DNA of 64,000 nucleotides from NCBI RefSeq assembly GCF_011684115.1, contig NZ_JAADJV010000002.1, positions 557,209-621,208 of the forward strand. The letters are read 5' to 3'. This stretch comes from Rahnella aceris. Its GTDB lineage: Bacteria; Pseudomonadota; Gammaproteobacteria; Enterobacterales; Enterobacteriaceae. This document shows positions 9,965-21,462 of this stretch, piece by piece. The notes under the pieces are model-generated. The model made no database searches. It had not been told where the DNA came from and worked only from the letters and a program-made list of their open reading frames with translations. A program made the translations under genes and the position numbers. The first letter of the stretch is position 1. Each line of letters starts with the position of its first letter.

Positions 9965-10005
9965 TCCGGCGTGCAGACTGTGGTCTACACAGTCTGCACG
10001 CCGGA
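9965..10005. repeat. Perfect 18-bp inverted repeat between yhdP and tldD
   Basis: TCCGGCGTGCAGACTGTG (9965-9982) pairs without mismatch with 9988-10005 around a 5-nt loop GTCTA. In the yhdP-to-tldD direction it is followed by TTGTCG rather than a U-run, so it is not a classic terminator. A smaller hairpin (GCCACC/GGTGGC, 10061-10077) lies just after the yhdP stop. It could be an mRNA stability or attenuation hairpin, or a mobile palindrome. Confidence 0.85.
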
Positions 10006-10078
10006 CAATCCATTGTTACAAGGTTATTAACAGCCTAACACAGCATGAACGAGGTTTCCTGCCACCTTCACGGTGGCG

Positions 10079-13000
10079 TTACTGTGCGGCGGCGGCTTTT
10101 GGATGTTCAACCGGTTTACGCAGAATTTCGTTGATACGGGGTTCTGCGATAGTGCCGTCAATCTGATAGCGGATAAGCGAGATTTTATTCCACAGCGGTG
10201 CCAGCACTTTACTGGCAGCGAAGACTGCAACGCCGACTACCGGGTTGATGACGAACGCCGTCGCCACACCTACTGTGGCGGAAATTTCCGGCGCAATGAC
10301 CGCTTCGAGATCCAATTGCTGATTCACGAAATTGACCTTCCCGGTGATGGCGATATCTGCTTCCAGTCCGTCAACCAGCAGATCGTCGGTATGAAGTACG
10401 CCGTCTTTAATCCAGGCCGTGGATTTGATGGAGTCAAAATAGAAGCCCTGGCCAAAGGTATCGCTGAAATCAAGACGCAGTTTGCGCAGCAGCGCATCGA
10501 AGCTGACCAGTCGCAGCAATTGTCCGGCGCGGCCCGTGCCGACATCCGCAATTTCGCCTTTGCCCAGCGTGTTTTTCAGGGTGCCGTTCAGTGTGCTGAT
10601 ATCTGGCTTCCACGGCACGGATTTCCAGTGCAAATCAAAGTTAACGTCAAACGGCGCGCCTTTCAGTGGTGTAGTCACGCCAAAGAATGACATGGCCTGC
10701 TCAATATTCTTACCGGTCAGCTTGCCTTTCAGGCCGGTGTTTTCGCCCTGCCCGTTCTGCCTCCAGTCGCCCTGCACGTCGAGACGTGCCACGCCGGTAT
10801 CTATCAGACCGTTACGCAGCATCAGTTGATCGCCTTGCGGTGTCAGGTCAGCATTCACTTTGCGGAAGTTCTGGCCGAGGAACCAGCAGGCTTCACAACG
10901 CAGTTGCAATGCCGGCCAGCTGGCAAACGAAATTTTTTCAGTAGCAAACGGATTACCGCCCGGCTGACCGCTGCTGGCCACATCCGCGACCGTCCATTGC
11001 GGATTGAAATAGACGTATTTCAGATTAGCCAGCCACGGACCGTTGTCATTCATGTTCAGCCTGCCATCGATTTCCTTACCTTTGGCAGTGACCTCCATGC
11101 CCTGATGCCCTTGTACCGAGGTGAGGGTCAGGTCATTCCAGACCTGTCCGCCCAGTGTCAGCGCAGGCGTTGTCAGGATAATCTGGTGCGGGAAGCTGAA
11201 ACCGGCCAGTTTAGTAGTAGTGTCCTGCGTCGCTTTATCCGGTGACAGCAAACCCAGCCAGCTTTCACCATCAAGTGCGGGCAGATGGAGCGTCAGACTG
11301 CTGTCATCCGGCAATGGAGGCGTTTTTTTGCTGTTTGCCTGCCACGATGCGCGATCGAGTTTCAGTTGTTTACCCAGCAGCCAGCGGCTGTTGAAATGAT
11401 CTTTGCCCGCCAGCACACCTTGCAGATTAAAACTGTGCAGGTCGCCTTTGACATTCACCACCAGCGGCAGCGGATGACCGGCTTTCTTGCTCAACGGATC
11501 GGGTAAGTGACTGCTCACATCTTTCAGATCGGCGTTTACATCGACGGTATAGGTCGGGGTGCCTTTGTGCGGCAGCGTAATATTGACGTCGCCTTTCCAC
11601 GGTGTACCACCCGAAATTTTACTGGCTGCTGCCGCTGGCAAGCCGGGGATTTTGGACAGTTGCCAGTTGGCATCCAGCCCGACCTGAACCTTGAAATCAT
11701 CCGGCAGTTCCTGCGTGCTGAACATCACGTTGACCGGTTGCCCGAACCAGTTACCGGTAAGCCGGTTACTTTGCAGGTTGCCGTTGTCATAACTGAACTG
11801 GCCACTGAGCTGACTGATTTTGCTGTTCAGCGGTTTAATAAACAGACTGTTGTTATTGAGCGTGACGCCACCGGATGCACGCACAAGTTCACCATCGAGC
11901 GGAATATCCAGATGTAAGCGACCATTCACTTCGCCGCCAATCTGCAATTCCTGTAGCGCGGAGCCCAGCGAGTCATGCAACGGCGTATCCATGAAATAAT
12001 CGCCGATATCTTTCCCCTGCCCGCGCAGGTCCGCATCAATAAACAGTTTTTCTTTCAGGTAGTCAGGAATATTGGCAACGACATTGTTACCGTCCACATT
12101 GCCCAGTTTGGTGTGCGCGGCTTTCATAAACAGGCCGTCATTAAGGAAATCGAGATCGATATCCAGATCAGTCAGCGCTGGCCAACCTGGCTGGAACTCA
12201 AAGGTCGAGTGGCGTAGCGGAACCCACACTTCAAACTGCCCTTCGTTCTTTTTGAACGGGAAATGATGTGGATTGCCGTTGAAGGTCAGGGTGGCGTTAT
12301 CCACCTGACCGGCCTTTATGGCACCACTGAGATAATTTACCAGATGTTTGCCCATCAGCGGTTCAGGGAAATAGCGCCAGGCCTGACCGGCGTCATACAG
12401 GCGAATACCGGCCAGGATATTCAGCCACGGGTCACCTTTGACAGGCTGGTTGTAGCGGAAATCGCCCTTCGCCCACAGCGCGTTGGCTTTGACATCTAAG
12501 TCTTTACCCGACAATGACCAGCCATCTTTGCCGTTCTTCCAGTTAAAGGTACCGGTCGCCGCACTGATATCCAGAGGTGCGCGGAACATTTCGCCGTACG
12601 GCAGCAGGCTGTCTTGTAATTTCACCGTCATCTGCCCGCCCGCCACGCTACCTTTCAGGCCACCACTGAAATGATTGACACCCGGCAGCAGTTTCCAGCG
12701 CTGCCAGCTGACATCGCGCCAGTTCACATCAAAACGGGTCTGATCAGGCTGCTTTAGCGGGATATCCAGCGCGAGCCGATCAACGTTACCGGCGGGTTTT
12801 AAATCCTGCCAGCGCTCCAGTAAAGCCGGAGTCAGGAATGAGAAAGTCGGGATCACCGGGCCTAAACGTTCCAGTTGCAGATTGGTGCCACGGATGCGCA
12901 GCTCTTCACCCTGCGAGGGCCCGAGGAACTGGTTATTTTCCGGCAGATAAAGTACTTCAAGGCGGCCTTTCGGCCACGCCACACCATCGGTTTTCAGATT

Positions 13001-13906
13001 CAGCTGCTTCGTGCCAACCTGCCAGCCATTACCCTGACGGTTACCGTGTAATGTCAGATTATCGACATCGAGCTGGTGTTCCTCAGTGCCATTTTTCCAG
13101 GTGGCAGAGCCATTTTTCAGCAATGCGTCAGCGGCATAAATATCGCCACTACGCACCGTCAGCCACGCCGCAAGGCTGAAGTTAGCACTTTCCAGACCGG
13201 TATTATTGCGCAACCACCGGCTGAACCACGGTTTCATGTCGATATCATCGGCCTGAAGATAAATTTTCCCGTTATTGAGCAAACCATTGGTGTCGTTCAG
13301 ATCCATACGCAACTGCACAATGCCGTGCTGCCCGTTAAAACTCGACAGGCTAAGCTGCCCTTCGGCGCGATGGCGGTTGTGGCTGTTCAGCCAGGTCATC
13401 TGAGGAATGTCGAATTCCGCCCGTGGACCGGAAGGCGTCAGGAAGGAAATGCGGCTGTTGCGCAGATCGAAATGGTCGACCTGTCTGAGGAAAATATCAC
13501 TGACGCGGTTTGGCTGGATGCCGTTGCCTTTATTGCTTTCGCCACCCAGCGTGCTGTTTAAATCCAGCTGCAAATTGTAAAAAGTAAGGTCGCGGAACTG
13601 CCAGCGGAAATGCAGCAAGGATTGCCAGACGTCCAGCGCCAGGGTAATGCGCTGAACCTGCCACTTTGAGTCCGGTAATGTCACCTGTAGGCCTCGGATC
13701 TCCATGATCGGGCCAAAGGTTTTCCAGCTGGCGCTGACTTGCGATAACTCGATCGGTACGCCCGTGACCGCCTCGACTTTCCCGACCAGTTGATCCTGGA
13801 AGCGGGTCAACTGAGGCAATGCCAGACGCAAGCCACTGATCACCAAAGCCACTATCACGACAAGGGTTGCGCTGGTGGTTAATAAAATACCGGGCAGTCG
13901 CCTCAA
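10079..13906 (-). CDS. yhdP: Giant AsmA-like envelope lipid-transport protein YhdP
   Basis: 1275 aa from TTG 13906. One N-terminal membrane anchor (GILLTTSATLVVIVALVISG), then a long beta-rich periplasmic body of the AsmA-like type and a conserved C-terminal domain (GQLLRLVSFDALLRKLRLDF). YhdP is one of the bridge-like proteins moving phospholipid to the outer membrane, with TamB and YdbH. Start choice: TTG 13906 gives LRRLPGILL, matching the E. coli MRRLPG start, and has AAGGAG six nt upstream; an ATG at 13927 in frame would place that SD inside the gene. Sits between rng and tldD. Confidence 0.95.
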   Translation of the reverse strand: MRRLPGILLTTSATLVVIVALVISGLRLALPQLTRFQDQLVGKVEAVTGVPIELSQVSASWKTFGPIMEIRGLQVTLPDSKWQVQRITLALDVWQSLLHFRWQFRDLTFYNLQLDLNSTLGGESNKGNGIQPNRVSDIFLRQVDHFDLRNSRISFLTPSGPRAEFDIPQMTWLNSHNRHRAEGQLSLSSFNGQHGIVQLRMDLNDTNGLLNNGKIYLQADDIDMKPWFSRWLRNNTGLESANFSLAAWLTVRSGDIYAADALLKNGSATWKNGTEEHQLDVDNLTLHGNRQGNGWQVGTKQLNLKTDGVAWPKGRLEVLYLPENNQFLGPSQGEELRIRGTNLQLERLGPVIPTFSFLTPALLERWQDLKPAGNVDRLALDIPLKQPDQTRFDVNWRDVSWQRWKLLPGVNHFSGGLKGSVAGGQMTVKLQDSLLPYGEMFRAPLDISAATGTFNWKNGKDGWSLSGKDLDVKANALWAKGDFRYNQPVKGDPWLNILAGIRLYDAGQAWRYFPEPLMGKHLVNYLSGAIKAGQVDNATLTFNGNPHHFPFKKNEGQFEVWVPLRHSTFEFQPGWPALTDLDIDLDFLNDGLFMKAAHTKLGNVDGNNVVANIPDYLKEKLFIDADLRGQGKDIGDYFMDTPLHDSLGSALQELQIGGEVNGRLHLDIPLDGELVRASGGVTLNNNSLFIKPLNSKISQLSGQFSYDNGNLQSNRLTGNWFGQPVNVMFSTQELPDDFKVQVGLDANWQLSKIPGLPAAAASKISGGTPWKGDVNITLPHKGTPTYTVDVNADLKDVSSHLPDPLSKKAGHPLPLVVNVKGDLHSFNLQGVLAGKDHFNSRWLLGKQLKLDRASWQANSKKTPPLPDDSSLTLHLPALDGESWLGLLSPDKATQDTTTKLAGFSFPHQIILTTPALTLGGQVWNDLTLTSVQGHQGMEVTAKGKEIDGRLNMNDNGPWLANLKYVYFNPQWTVADVASSGQPGGNPFATEKISFASWPALQLRCEACWFLGQNFRKVNADLTPQGDQLMLRNGLIDTGVARLDVQGDWRQNGQGENTGLKGKLTGKNIEQAMSFFGVTTPLKGAPFDVNFDLHWKSVPWKPDISTLNGTLKNTLGKGEIADVGTGRAGQLLRLVSFDALLRKLRLDFSDTFGQGFYFDSIKSTAWIKDGVLHTDDLLVDGLEADIAITGKVNFVNQQLDLEAVIAPEISATVGVATAFVINPVVGVAVFAASKVLAPLWNKISLIRYQIDGTIAEPRINEILRKPVEHPKAAAAQ

Positions 13907-14004
13907 ACTTCTCTCCTTGTTTTCCATTCCATGCTGGTTTTCACCCGCACAGACGGCAATGGAAACCTTTAACTTCTTGATGCTTCAGACGAATAGCCAT
14001 CGGA

Positions 14005-15474
14005 TCACATCATGACGACGTCAAACTGTTCCTGACTGTAGAGCGGCTCGATCTGCACTTTCACCTGCTTGCCGACGAAGATTTCTACTTCGGCCAGTGC
14101 ATGGGATTCTTCTCCCTTGAGCGCTTCCCCTACTGCGGCAGATGCGTAAACCAGGAAACGGTCAGAATCGTAGGCGTGATGCACGCGCACGATTTCACGC
14201 AGAATTTCATAGCAGACGGTTTCAACGGTTTTCACCGTGCCGCGTGCATGACAGGTCGGACAATCGCTGCACAGCACATGTTCGACGCTTTCGCGGGTAC
14301 GTTTGCGGGTCATCTCTACCAAACCAAGGGCGGAGAAACCGTGAATACCGGTTTTCACGCGGTCTTTCGACAGCGCCTGCTCGAGGCTGTGCAGCACGCG
14401 ACGGCGGTGATCTTCATTCGACATATCAATGAAGTCGATAATGATAATGCCGCCGAGATTGCGCAGCCGTAGCTGACGGGCAATGGCCTGCGTCGCTTCG
14501 GTGTTAGTGTTAAATATCGTGTCTTCCAGATTACGATGGCCGACAAACGCACCGGTATTAATATCCACGGTGGTCATGGCTTCGGTCTGATCGATAATCA
14601 GATAACCGCCGGACTTGAGTTCCACCTTGCGCTCGAGCGCACGCTGGATTTCGTTCTCCACATCGAATAGATCGAAAATAGGCTGCTTGCCACTGTAATG
14701 CTCCAGCTTGCTGGTCATTTCAGGCATGTATTCGCTGGTGAATTCGACCAGCAATTCATACGTCAGGCGGGAGTCAACGCGGATGCGGTCCAGTGCTTCA
14801 CCGGCAAAATCACGCAGCACACGGTGCGCCAGTGCCAGCTCACCATACAGCTTGCATTTGGTTTTGTTGCGACGCTTGCGCTCCATCACCTTGGTCCACA
14901 AGCGTTTCAGGTAGGCCGCATCTTGTTTGAGTTCTTCTTCACCCACGCCTTCGGCTGCGGTACGAATAATATAGCCGCCGTGCTCATCACAATATTCTGA
15001 GACGATACGTTTGAGGCGATCACGCTCGGCTTCGCTTTCAATACGCTGCGACACGCCAACGTGTGACGCACCAGGCATGAACACCAGATAGCGGGAAGGC
15101 AAGGTAATGTCAGTCGTCAGACGCGCACCTTTGGTGCCCAGCGGATCTTTCACCACCTGCACCATCAGATCCTGGCCCTGATGCACCAGTTCTGCGATGT
15201 CACGCACGTGGAAATTTTTCTGCTCGTCACGCGCCACACATTCGGTGTGCGGCATGATGTCTGAAGCATGTAAAAATGCGGCTTTTTCAAGGCCGATATC
15301 GACAAATGCTGCCTGCATACCCGGCAGAACACGGCTGATACGCCCTTTATAAATATTGCCGGCAATCCCGCGCTTGGTCTCGCGCTCAATATGGATCTCC
15401 TGCAGAATGCCACCGTCAATGTAAGCCACGCGGGTTTCAGACGGGGTGACATTGACCAGTAATTCAGCTGTCAT
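14005..15474 (-). CDS. rng: Ribonuclease G
   Basis: 489 aa from ATG 15474 ([20 protein letters not shown]); the frame is open further upstream, but that part overlaps yhdE and is not family-like. N-terminal S1 domain, RNase H-like and DNase I-like parts, catalytic region [18 protein letters not shown] with the Mg-binding aspartates, and the zinc-link CSDCPTC near residue 405. It processes the 5' end of 16S rRNA and degrades mRNA such as adhE. It overlaps yhdE by 11 bp and is read in the order mreBCD-yhdE-rng-yhdP. Confidence 0.96.
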   Translation of the reverse strand: MTAELLVNVTPSETRVAYIDGGILQEIHIERETKRGIAGNIYKGRISRVLPGMQAAFVDIGLEKAAFLHASDIMPHTECVARDEQKNFHVRDIAELVHQGQDLMVQVVKDPLGTKGARLTTDITLPSRYLVFMPGASHVGVSQRIESEAERDRLKRIVSEYCDEHGGYIIRTAAEGVGEEELKQDAAYLKRLWTKVMERKRRNKTKCKLYGELALAHRVLRDFAGEALDRIRVDSRLTYELLVEFTSEYMPEMTSKLEHYSGKQPIFDLFDVENEIQRALERKVELKSGGYLIIDQTEAMTTVDINTGAFVGHRNLEDTIFNTNTEATQAIARQLRLRNLGGIIIIDFIDMSNEDHRRRVLHSLEQALSKDRVKTGIHGFSALGLVEMTRKRTRESVEHVLCSDCPTCHARGTVKTVETVCYEILREIVRVHHAYDSDRFLVYASAAVGEALKGEESHALAEVEIFVGKQVKVQIEPLYSQEQFDVVMM

Positions 15475-16057
15475 GTTTTCTCCTAAGCTCGCGTAAGGCA
15501 GAAAATTCATTGAGCAGTTCCTGAGTTTCCACCAGAGGAAGGCCCACAACTGCATAGTAACTGCCGCGAATTTCACGGACGAAACAACCGCCCTTTCCCT
15601 GAATACCATAAGCGCCCGCTTTATCCATGGGCTCACCGCTCAGAATATAATGTGCAATATCGTCGGAGGATAGTGAACGGAAAGTGACATCGGTCACAAC
15701 CAACGTATTGAGGCATTCCTGCCTGTCGGCAAACGCAATGGCGGTCATCACCTGATGCTGTCTGCCAGACAATGCCTTAAGCATAACAGCGGCTTGCGCT
15801 TCGTCACGTGGCTTTTCCAACACTTTACCGTCGAGGACTACAATCGTATCTGCGCCAAGCACCGGCAAATCCTCTGCCGCGACCGTCACACCGGCCTGTG
15901 CTTTATCTTTCGCCAGCCGTAAAACATAATCTTGCGGGGCTTCGTCAGGCTGACGCTCTTCTGCAACCTCAGTCACCAGACGCTCAAAAGGCAGTTCCAG
16001 CAAGGCCAGTAATTCACGGCGACGTGGTGACCCGGAAGCCAGATAAAGTGCGGTCAT
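15464..16057 (-). CDS. yhdE: dTTP/UTP pyrophosphatase YhdE (Maf family)
   Basis: 197 aa from ATG 16057, giving [17 protein letters not shown] with the Maf nucleotide loop SGSPRR. Further marks are [19 protein letters not shown] and the C-terminal [16 protein letters not shown]. It hydrolyses dTTP and UTP (and modified pyrimidine nucleotides) to monophosphates, a house-cleaning role. The gene starts 7 bp after mreD and overlaps rng, so it is part of the mre operon. The upstream in-frame codons to 16078 overlap nothing useful and lack family similarity. Confidence 0.95.
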   Translation of the reverse strand: MTALYLASGSPRRRELLALLELPFERLVTEVAEERQPDEAPQDYVLRLAKDKAQAGVTVAAEDLPVLGADTIVVLDGKVLEKPRDEAQAAVMLKALSGRQHQVMTAIAFADRQECLNTLVVTDVTFRSLSSDDIAHYILSGEPMDKAGAYGIQGKGGCFVREIRGSYYAVVGLPLVETQELLNEFSALRELRRKHDS

Positions 16058-16064
16058 AACATCC

Positions 16065-16553
16065 TCATTGCACAGCAAACTGACGACGAATTTTACGCAT
16101 CAGCAGGAACAGCCATGGCCACAGCACACCGTCGACCACACTGCTCCAGAAAACTTCAGGCCGGAACGACACATTGACTACCAGGAATTCTCCCCAGAAC
16201 ACCATGACGTCCACAGCCAGCGAAAGCACCATAACAATCAGCGCTTGTTGCCACAGAGCCAGGTTACGGAATAACTGGAATTTGAACGCGACCAGGTAGG
16301 CGGTAATGGCAAAAGCCAGCGCGCGAATACCCAGGGTCGATCCCAGGATCAGATCCATAATAAACCCGACAACAAAACCGGTACCCACGTTGACGCGATG
16401 CGGTAATGCCATCACCCAGTAAATCAGGATCAGCATCAGCCATGACGGCCTGAACATATAAATCTGTTCAGGCCACGGCATCACCTGCAATAACATGGCT
16501 ATTAAGAAGGATAGCCAAATAATCCAGCGTCCGTGGCTCCGGTAGCTGTTCAT
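16065..16553 (-). CDS. mreD: Rod shape-determining membrane protein MreD
   Basis: 162 aa, five to six hydrophobic segments spanning nearly the whole protein, with the conserved [25 protein letters not shown] and [12 protein letters not shown]. MreD sits in the inner membrane in the elongasome with MreC and RodZ. Its ATG overlaps the mreC stop by four bases (16550-16553), a sign of translational coupling. Nothing unusual. Confidence 0.96.
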   Translation of the reverse strand: MNSYRSHGRWIIWLSFLIAMLLQVMPWPEQIYMFRPSWLMLILIYWVMALPHRVNVGTGFVVGFIMDLILGSTLGIRALAFAITAYLVAFKFQLFRNLALWQQALIVMVLSLAVDVMVFWGEFLVVNVSFRPEVFWSSVVDGVLWPWLFLLMRKIRRQFAVQ

Positions 16554-17557
16554 TGCGTCGCTCCCTGCACAGCAGGCGTGCTAACCGGTGTCGTTACCGT
16601 ACCCGTTGCCGGTGGAGGAACAGGAGCTGGCGGCCCCATATCTCCCGGAGGTGGCAACACTTGCGGCATCATTTGCATCAGGCGTTCATTGGCCACGCGA
16701 TGAACTTCATCCGGCGGTAAAGGATGCTCGCCATTACGGTCAGAGCCCCATAGTAACAGCAGGTAACGCAGACGTTGCAGACCGGCGGTCGGACGCGCCT
16801 GAATGACGGTATACGCACGCTGATTATCAACTTTAACCGAAGATACAACGCCGACCGGATACCCTTCAGGGAAACGTCCACCCAGACCTGAGGTGACCAG
16901 CACATCACCGACACGAATATCGGTGTTGCTTGGTAAGTGTTCAAGTTGTAAGTCATCAGCACAGCCGCTACCGGCAGCGATAACGCGGATGTCATTACGC
17001 AGCACCTGAATCGGCAACGCATGTGAAGCATCACAAATCAGCAGCACACGGCTGGTCAGCGCGGCAACAGCGATGACCTGGCCAACAACGCCTTTATCGC
17101 TGATGACGGGTTGCCCGATATACACACCGTTGTTGCTGCCTTTGTCGATGACGATCTGATCGCTGTAAGGATCATTGCTGGTGGAGAGAACCTGCGTCAC
17201 CATTTTGTGCTCGTCCTGACGCAACGGCGATCCCAGCAGCTCGCGCAAGCGAGCATTTTCTTGTTTGTATTGGCCAAGCAGCATCAGGTCGCTGTTTTTC
17301 AGCAACAATTCCTGACGCAAAGCGCGGTTTTCAAGTTCCAGCTGGCCACGGGTGGCAAACGTAGAAGAAACCTGATCTAAGAATTCACGCGGGGCATTGG
17401 ACAAAAAATAGAAGGGACTGACGGCAGTATCCATATAGGTGCGGATTTTAACAAACGTACCTATTTTACTGTCGGCAACAATCAGGACAATGGCCGTGAG
17501 AATAGCCAAAAAAAGTCGCAGTTGCAGGGAAGGTCCCCTGCTAAAAATTGGCTTCAT
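16550..17557 (-). CDS. mreC: Rod shape-determining protein MreC
   Basis: 335 aa. A short cytoplasmic tail and one membrane helix (residues 13-30), a coiled coil at about 65-105 ([20 protein letters not shown]), then the two periplasmic beta barrels ([26 protein letters not shown], then [19 protein letters not shown]). The last 45 residues are a proline-rich low-complexity tail ([15 protein letters not shown]). MreC scaffolds PBP2/RodA. It follows mreB after 255 bp containing a 10-bp hairpin. Confidence 0.96.
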   Translation of the reverse strand: MKPIFSRGPSLQLRLFLAILTAIVLIVADSKIGTFVKIRTYMDTAVSPFYFLSNAPREFLDQVSSTFATRGQLELENRALRQELLLKNSDLMLLGQYKQENARLRELLGSPLRQDEHKMVTQVLSTSNDPYSDQIVIDKGSNNGVYIGQPVISDKGVVGQVIAVAALTSRVLLICDASHALPIQVLRNDIRVIAAGSGCADDLQLEHLPSNTDIRVGDVLVTSGLGGRFPEGYPVGVVSSVKVDNQRAYTVIQARPTAGLQRLRYLLLLWGSDRNGEHPLPPDEVHRVANERLMQMMPQVLPPPGDMGPPAPVPPPATGTVTTPVSTPAVQGATQ

Positions 17558-17650
17558 AAAATATGCGAGTTCCTCGGCAACAGAAAGTTTCAGCCAGTCG
17601 AAGTAAAGACCTCACCTGACAGAAACGGCGGCAATCTCATGGGATAGCCA

Positions 17651-17686
17651 AAACACTGGCAGAGCTTTATCGCTCAGCCAGTGTTT
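17651..17686. terminator. Hairpin in the mreB-mreC gap, possible partial terminator
   Basis: AAACACTGGC (17651-17660) pairs with GCCAGTGTTT (17677-17686), with an inner AGC/GCT. Read in the mreB-to-mreC direction, only four U follow. It could lower mreCD expression relative to mreB, which is needed in far larger amount; this is inference. Confidence 0.55.
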
Positions 17687-17812
17687 GCACGGATCCACAT
17701 TGAACACTGCACACTTCGCGTTGCAGGTTTTACCTGACGGACAACCACCTTCCCGGGCAGACTATTCTTGCTTGCAACAAGACTTGTTTGAATCAGCAAG
17801 TCTTCGCTGAGA

Positions 17813-19211
<1,399 letters not shown>

Positions 19212-21146
19212 TTAAACATCGCGGTTGTGTGAATATTTTTTACCGACCGGTTCAACAGGCTCCGGACCGGCAAAAAAATCGCCCTGCCCGCCGTGGATCC
19301 CGCTTTTCAGCAGGACAGCCCACTCCTCTTTTGTGCGCACGCCAGAGGCAAATACCAGCGCCTGAGTCCCTTCGCACGCACTGAGTAAGCTTTGTACAAA
19401 GAGCTGATTTTCAACCCTTTTATCAATATCACGCACTAACCCCGGGTGAAGCTTAACTCTCTCCACCGGGAAAGTTTTCAGATAGGAGGTGCTGACCACC
19501 GTCAGTCCGGCTTGCGAAACGGCCAGACGACAGCCCAAACCCTGTAACAATCTGATCGCAGGACGCAGGCGGTCGGTATGTTGACAGAGATCCGCCTCAG
19601 CAAGTTCAATCAAAATTCGATTTCGTTGTGTTCTTTCGCACTGCAGCAAGGTATCGCGCAGCCAGCGAACAAATGAGCGCTGCAATAATGAATCAACCGT
19701 CAGGTGAAATGCTAACGTTTCATCCGGCCAACGGTTAAGTAACGGAATAATCTGACTTAACATGACCCGGTCAAAGCTTTGCGACAACCCGAACTGAACC
19801 ACCAGCGGGATAAACTCCGCAGCCAGCAGTTCCTGCTCGCCGTCGAAGACACGCCGCTGCACCTCACGGTGATCCGGTTTGTTGTCCCGGGTGAAGGCGG
19901 GCTTCTGATAAAGGCGCGGGCCGCCGCGCGCCAGCGTGTTTTCCAGCAGGGTCCGCCAGCGCACGCTGCCGCGACCTTTTTCCGGCACATTTTTATCATA
20001 GATAAACCAGCTGTTACTGCCCTGGAACGCCGCATGTCGCGTCGCCTGCTCGGCCATGTCCATCACCTGATCCGGCGTCTGACCGAAACGGTAGGCGCTG
20101 ATACCGATGTACATCAGCGCATCGCGGTCAATTAGCGACGAGGTCGGCAGGACGCCGAGCGCATTGACTAATTGTGAGGCCATCACTTCCGCTTCCTTTA
20201 AGGTGCGGTGTGGCAACAGCACGGCAAAATCACTGTGGAAATAACGTGCCAGCAGCGCATCAACATGGCGCATCACGAACGTCGATAACAAATTCACCAT
20301 CGCCGAACGCAGTTCTTCGACCACTGCCTGACCGTGCGTTTCGCGCATGGTGTCGAAATCCGGCAAGCGCAGTAACATCAGCACACCGTGCGCACCCTTT
20401 TCTTCCAGTTGCGTCGCAAGCTGATTATCAAAGAACAGGCGGTTACTGAGGCCGGTTTGCGCGTCCTGCTGAGCATAAGCACGGATCAAGGTATCCACGC
20501 GGCTGCGCTGCTCACGTGCTTCATTCAGATCCCCTAGCAGACGATCTATTGCACTGCTGGCAGAATGCGGCCATTCGCCCACATGACCGGACAGCCCTTC
20601 TCGTTCGCCGCGTAATATTCTGACCGCGCGGTCTTCCAGCTTTTCCACACCGTCCGTTTCCTGACGTAACCAGCGAAAACTGAGCAGCAGCATAGCGAGC
20701 ATGACCAGAATGGCGATCCCAATCGTGAACGTAGAACGCAGGGAGCGGATGTAACTGCTGACAGGATCAACATAGGAAATGTGCAGCGACATGGCGTGGT
20801 TGTGCATCAGCGGGATAATGGCAGTGTCATATTCCGGCATCACGCTGTCCCACGAGCGGTGTACATCCGGACGCTCGTGGTATTCAAAAACGGTGGTGTT
20901 ATCAAGTTTGACTTCGATATCCGTGACATCAAGCATACGCATAGCCTGAGGCATCCAGCGTTGGGCATCTGCGGGGGGATGCGTCAGTAATGCCTGATCA
21001 TAAGTCGTGGCAAGTGCCTGAAGATGTTGTTCGGTATCTTGTTTGTTCAGATAGATAAAGCTGAAAGTGACGCCAAGCAACATCAGTAACATTGCCAGCG
21101 CAACTAACATCGTTATCAGTGCCGATAGTCTGGTAGTAAATCGCAT
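19212..21146 (-). CDS. csrD: CsrD, degenerate GGDEF/EAL adaptor for CsrB/CsrC decay
   Basis: 644 aa. Two membrane helices (about 10-33 and 136-158) bracket a periplasmic loop, then a HAMP-like region, a GGDEF-like domain from about 220 and an EAL-like domain from about 400. Both signature motifs are lost: the GGDEF position reads HSDF and the EAL position is in LLAAEFIP, so it should not make or break c-di-GMP. In E. coli CsrD directs RNase E to CsrB and CsrC and so controls CsrA. Position next to mreB is conserved. ATG 21146. Confidence 0.95.
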   Translation of the reverse strand: MRFTTRLSALITMLVALAMLLMLLGVTFSFIYLNKQDTEQHLQALATTYDQALLTHPPADAQRWMPQAMRMLDVTDIEVKLDNTTVFEYHERPDVHRSWDSVMPEYDTAIIPLMHNHAMSLHISYVDPVSSYIRSLRSTFTIGIAILVMLAMLLLSFRWLRQETDGVEKLEDRAVRILRGEREGLSGHVGEWPHSASSAIDRLLGDLNEAREQRSRVDTLIRAYAQQDAQTGLSNRLFFDNQLATQLEEKGAHGVLMLLRLPDFDTMRETHGQAVVEELRSAMVNLLSTFVMRHVDALLARYFHSDFAVLLPHRTLKEAEVMASQLVNALGVLPTSSLIDRDALMYIGISAYRFGQTPDQVMDMAEQATRHAAFQGSNSWFIYDKNVPEKGRGSVRWRTLLENTLARGGPRLYQKPAFTRDNKPDHREVQRRVFDGEQELLAAEFIPLVVQFGLSQSFDRVMLSQIIPLLNRWPDETLAFHLTVDSLLQRSFVRWLRDTLLQCERTQRNRILIELAEADLCQHTDRLRPAIRLLQGLGCRLAVSQAGLTVVSTSYLKTFPVERVKLHPGLVRDIDKRVENQLFVQSLLSACEGTQALVFASGVRTKEEWAVLLKSGIHGGQGDFFAGPEPVEPVGKKYSHNRDV

Positions 21147-21462
21147 CCCTGTGCCTTACTCGCTACGGTGAGGGGGAAACAAACCCTTTCTCTGAGCTTG
21201 CCACGAAAAAACGCCGCTACTATAAAACAGAAAAATGCGATGAAAGGAGAAATTTTCGAAAGAGTCATTCGCATACATTCATAGCATAGCAACACAAAAA
21301 CCAATCAATTCGTAATTCTTATATAAATGGTAAGCGCCTCCTCAATGTCTGCGGCAAAATGCGCTTTTTTAGCGTGATATCTCGCAAAGCGTCCGGTTTC
21401 ACGCCATGCTTTGTTTATAACCATAAAAATGAATCACGAAAATGAGAATGCCGGAGAAGGCT
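21147..21462. other. csrD-msrP divergent control region
   Basis: 316 bp between divergent starts, relatively AT rich around 21280-21330. It must contain promoters for both genes. I found no clear palindrome of the HprR/CusR type known for E. coli msrP. Confidence 0.55.

Noticed and set aside
19212..21146. CsrD as an active c-di-GMP enzyme
   Set aside because: Signature residues of both domains are replaced (HSDF, AEF), as in known regulatory CsrD.
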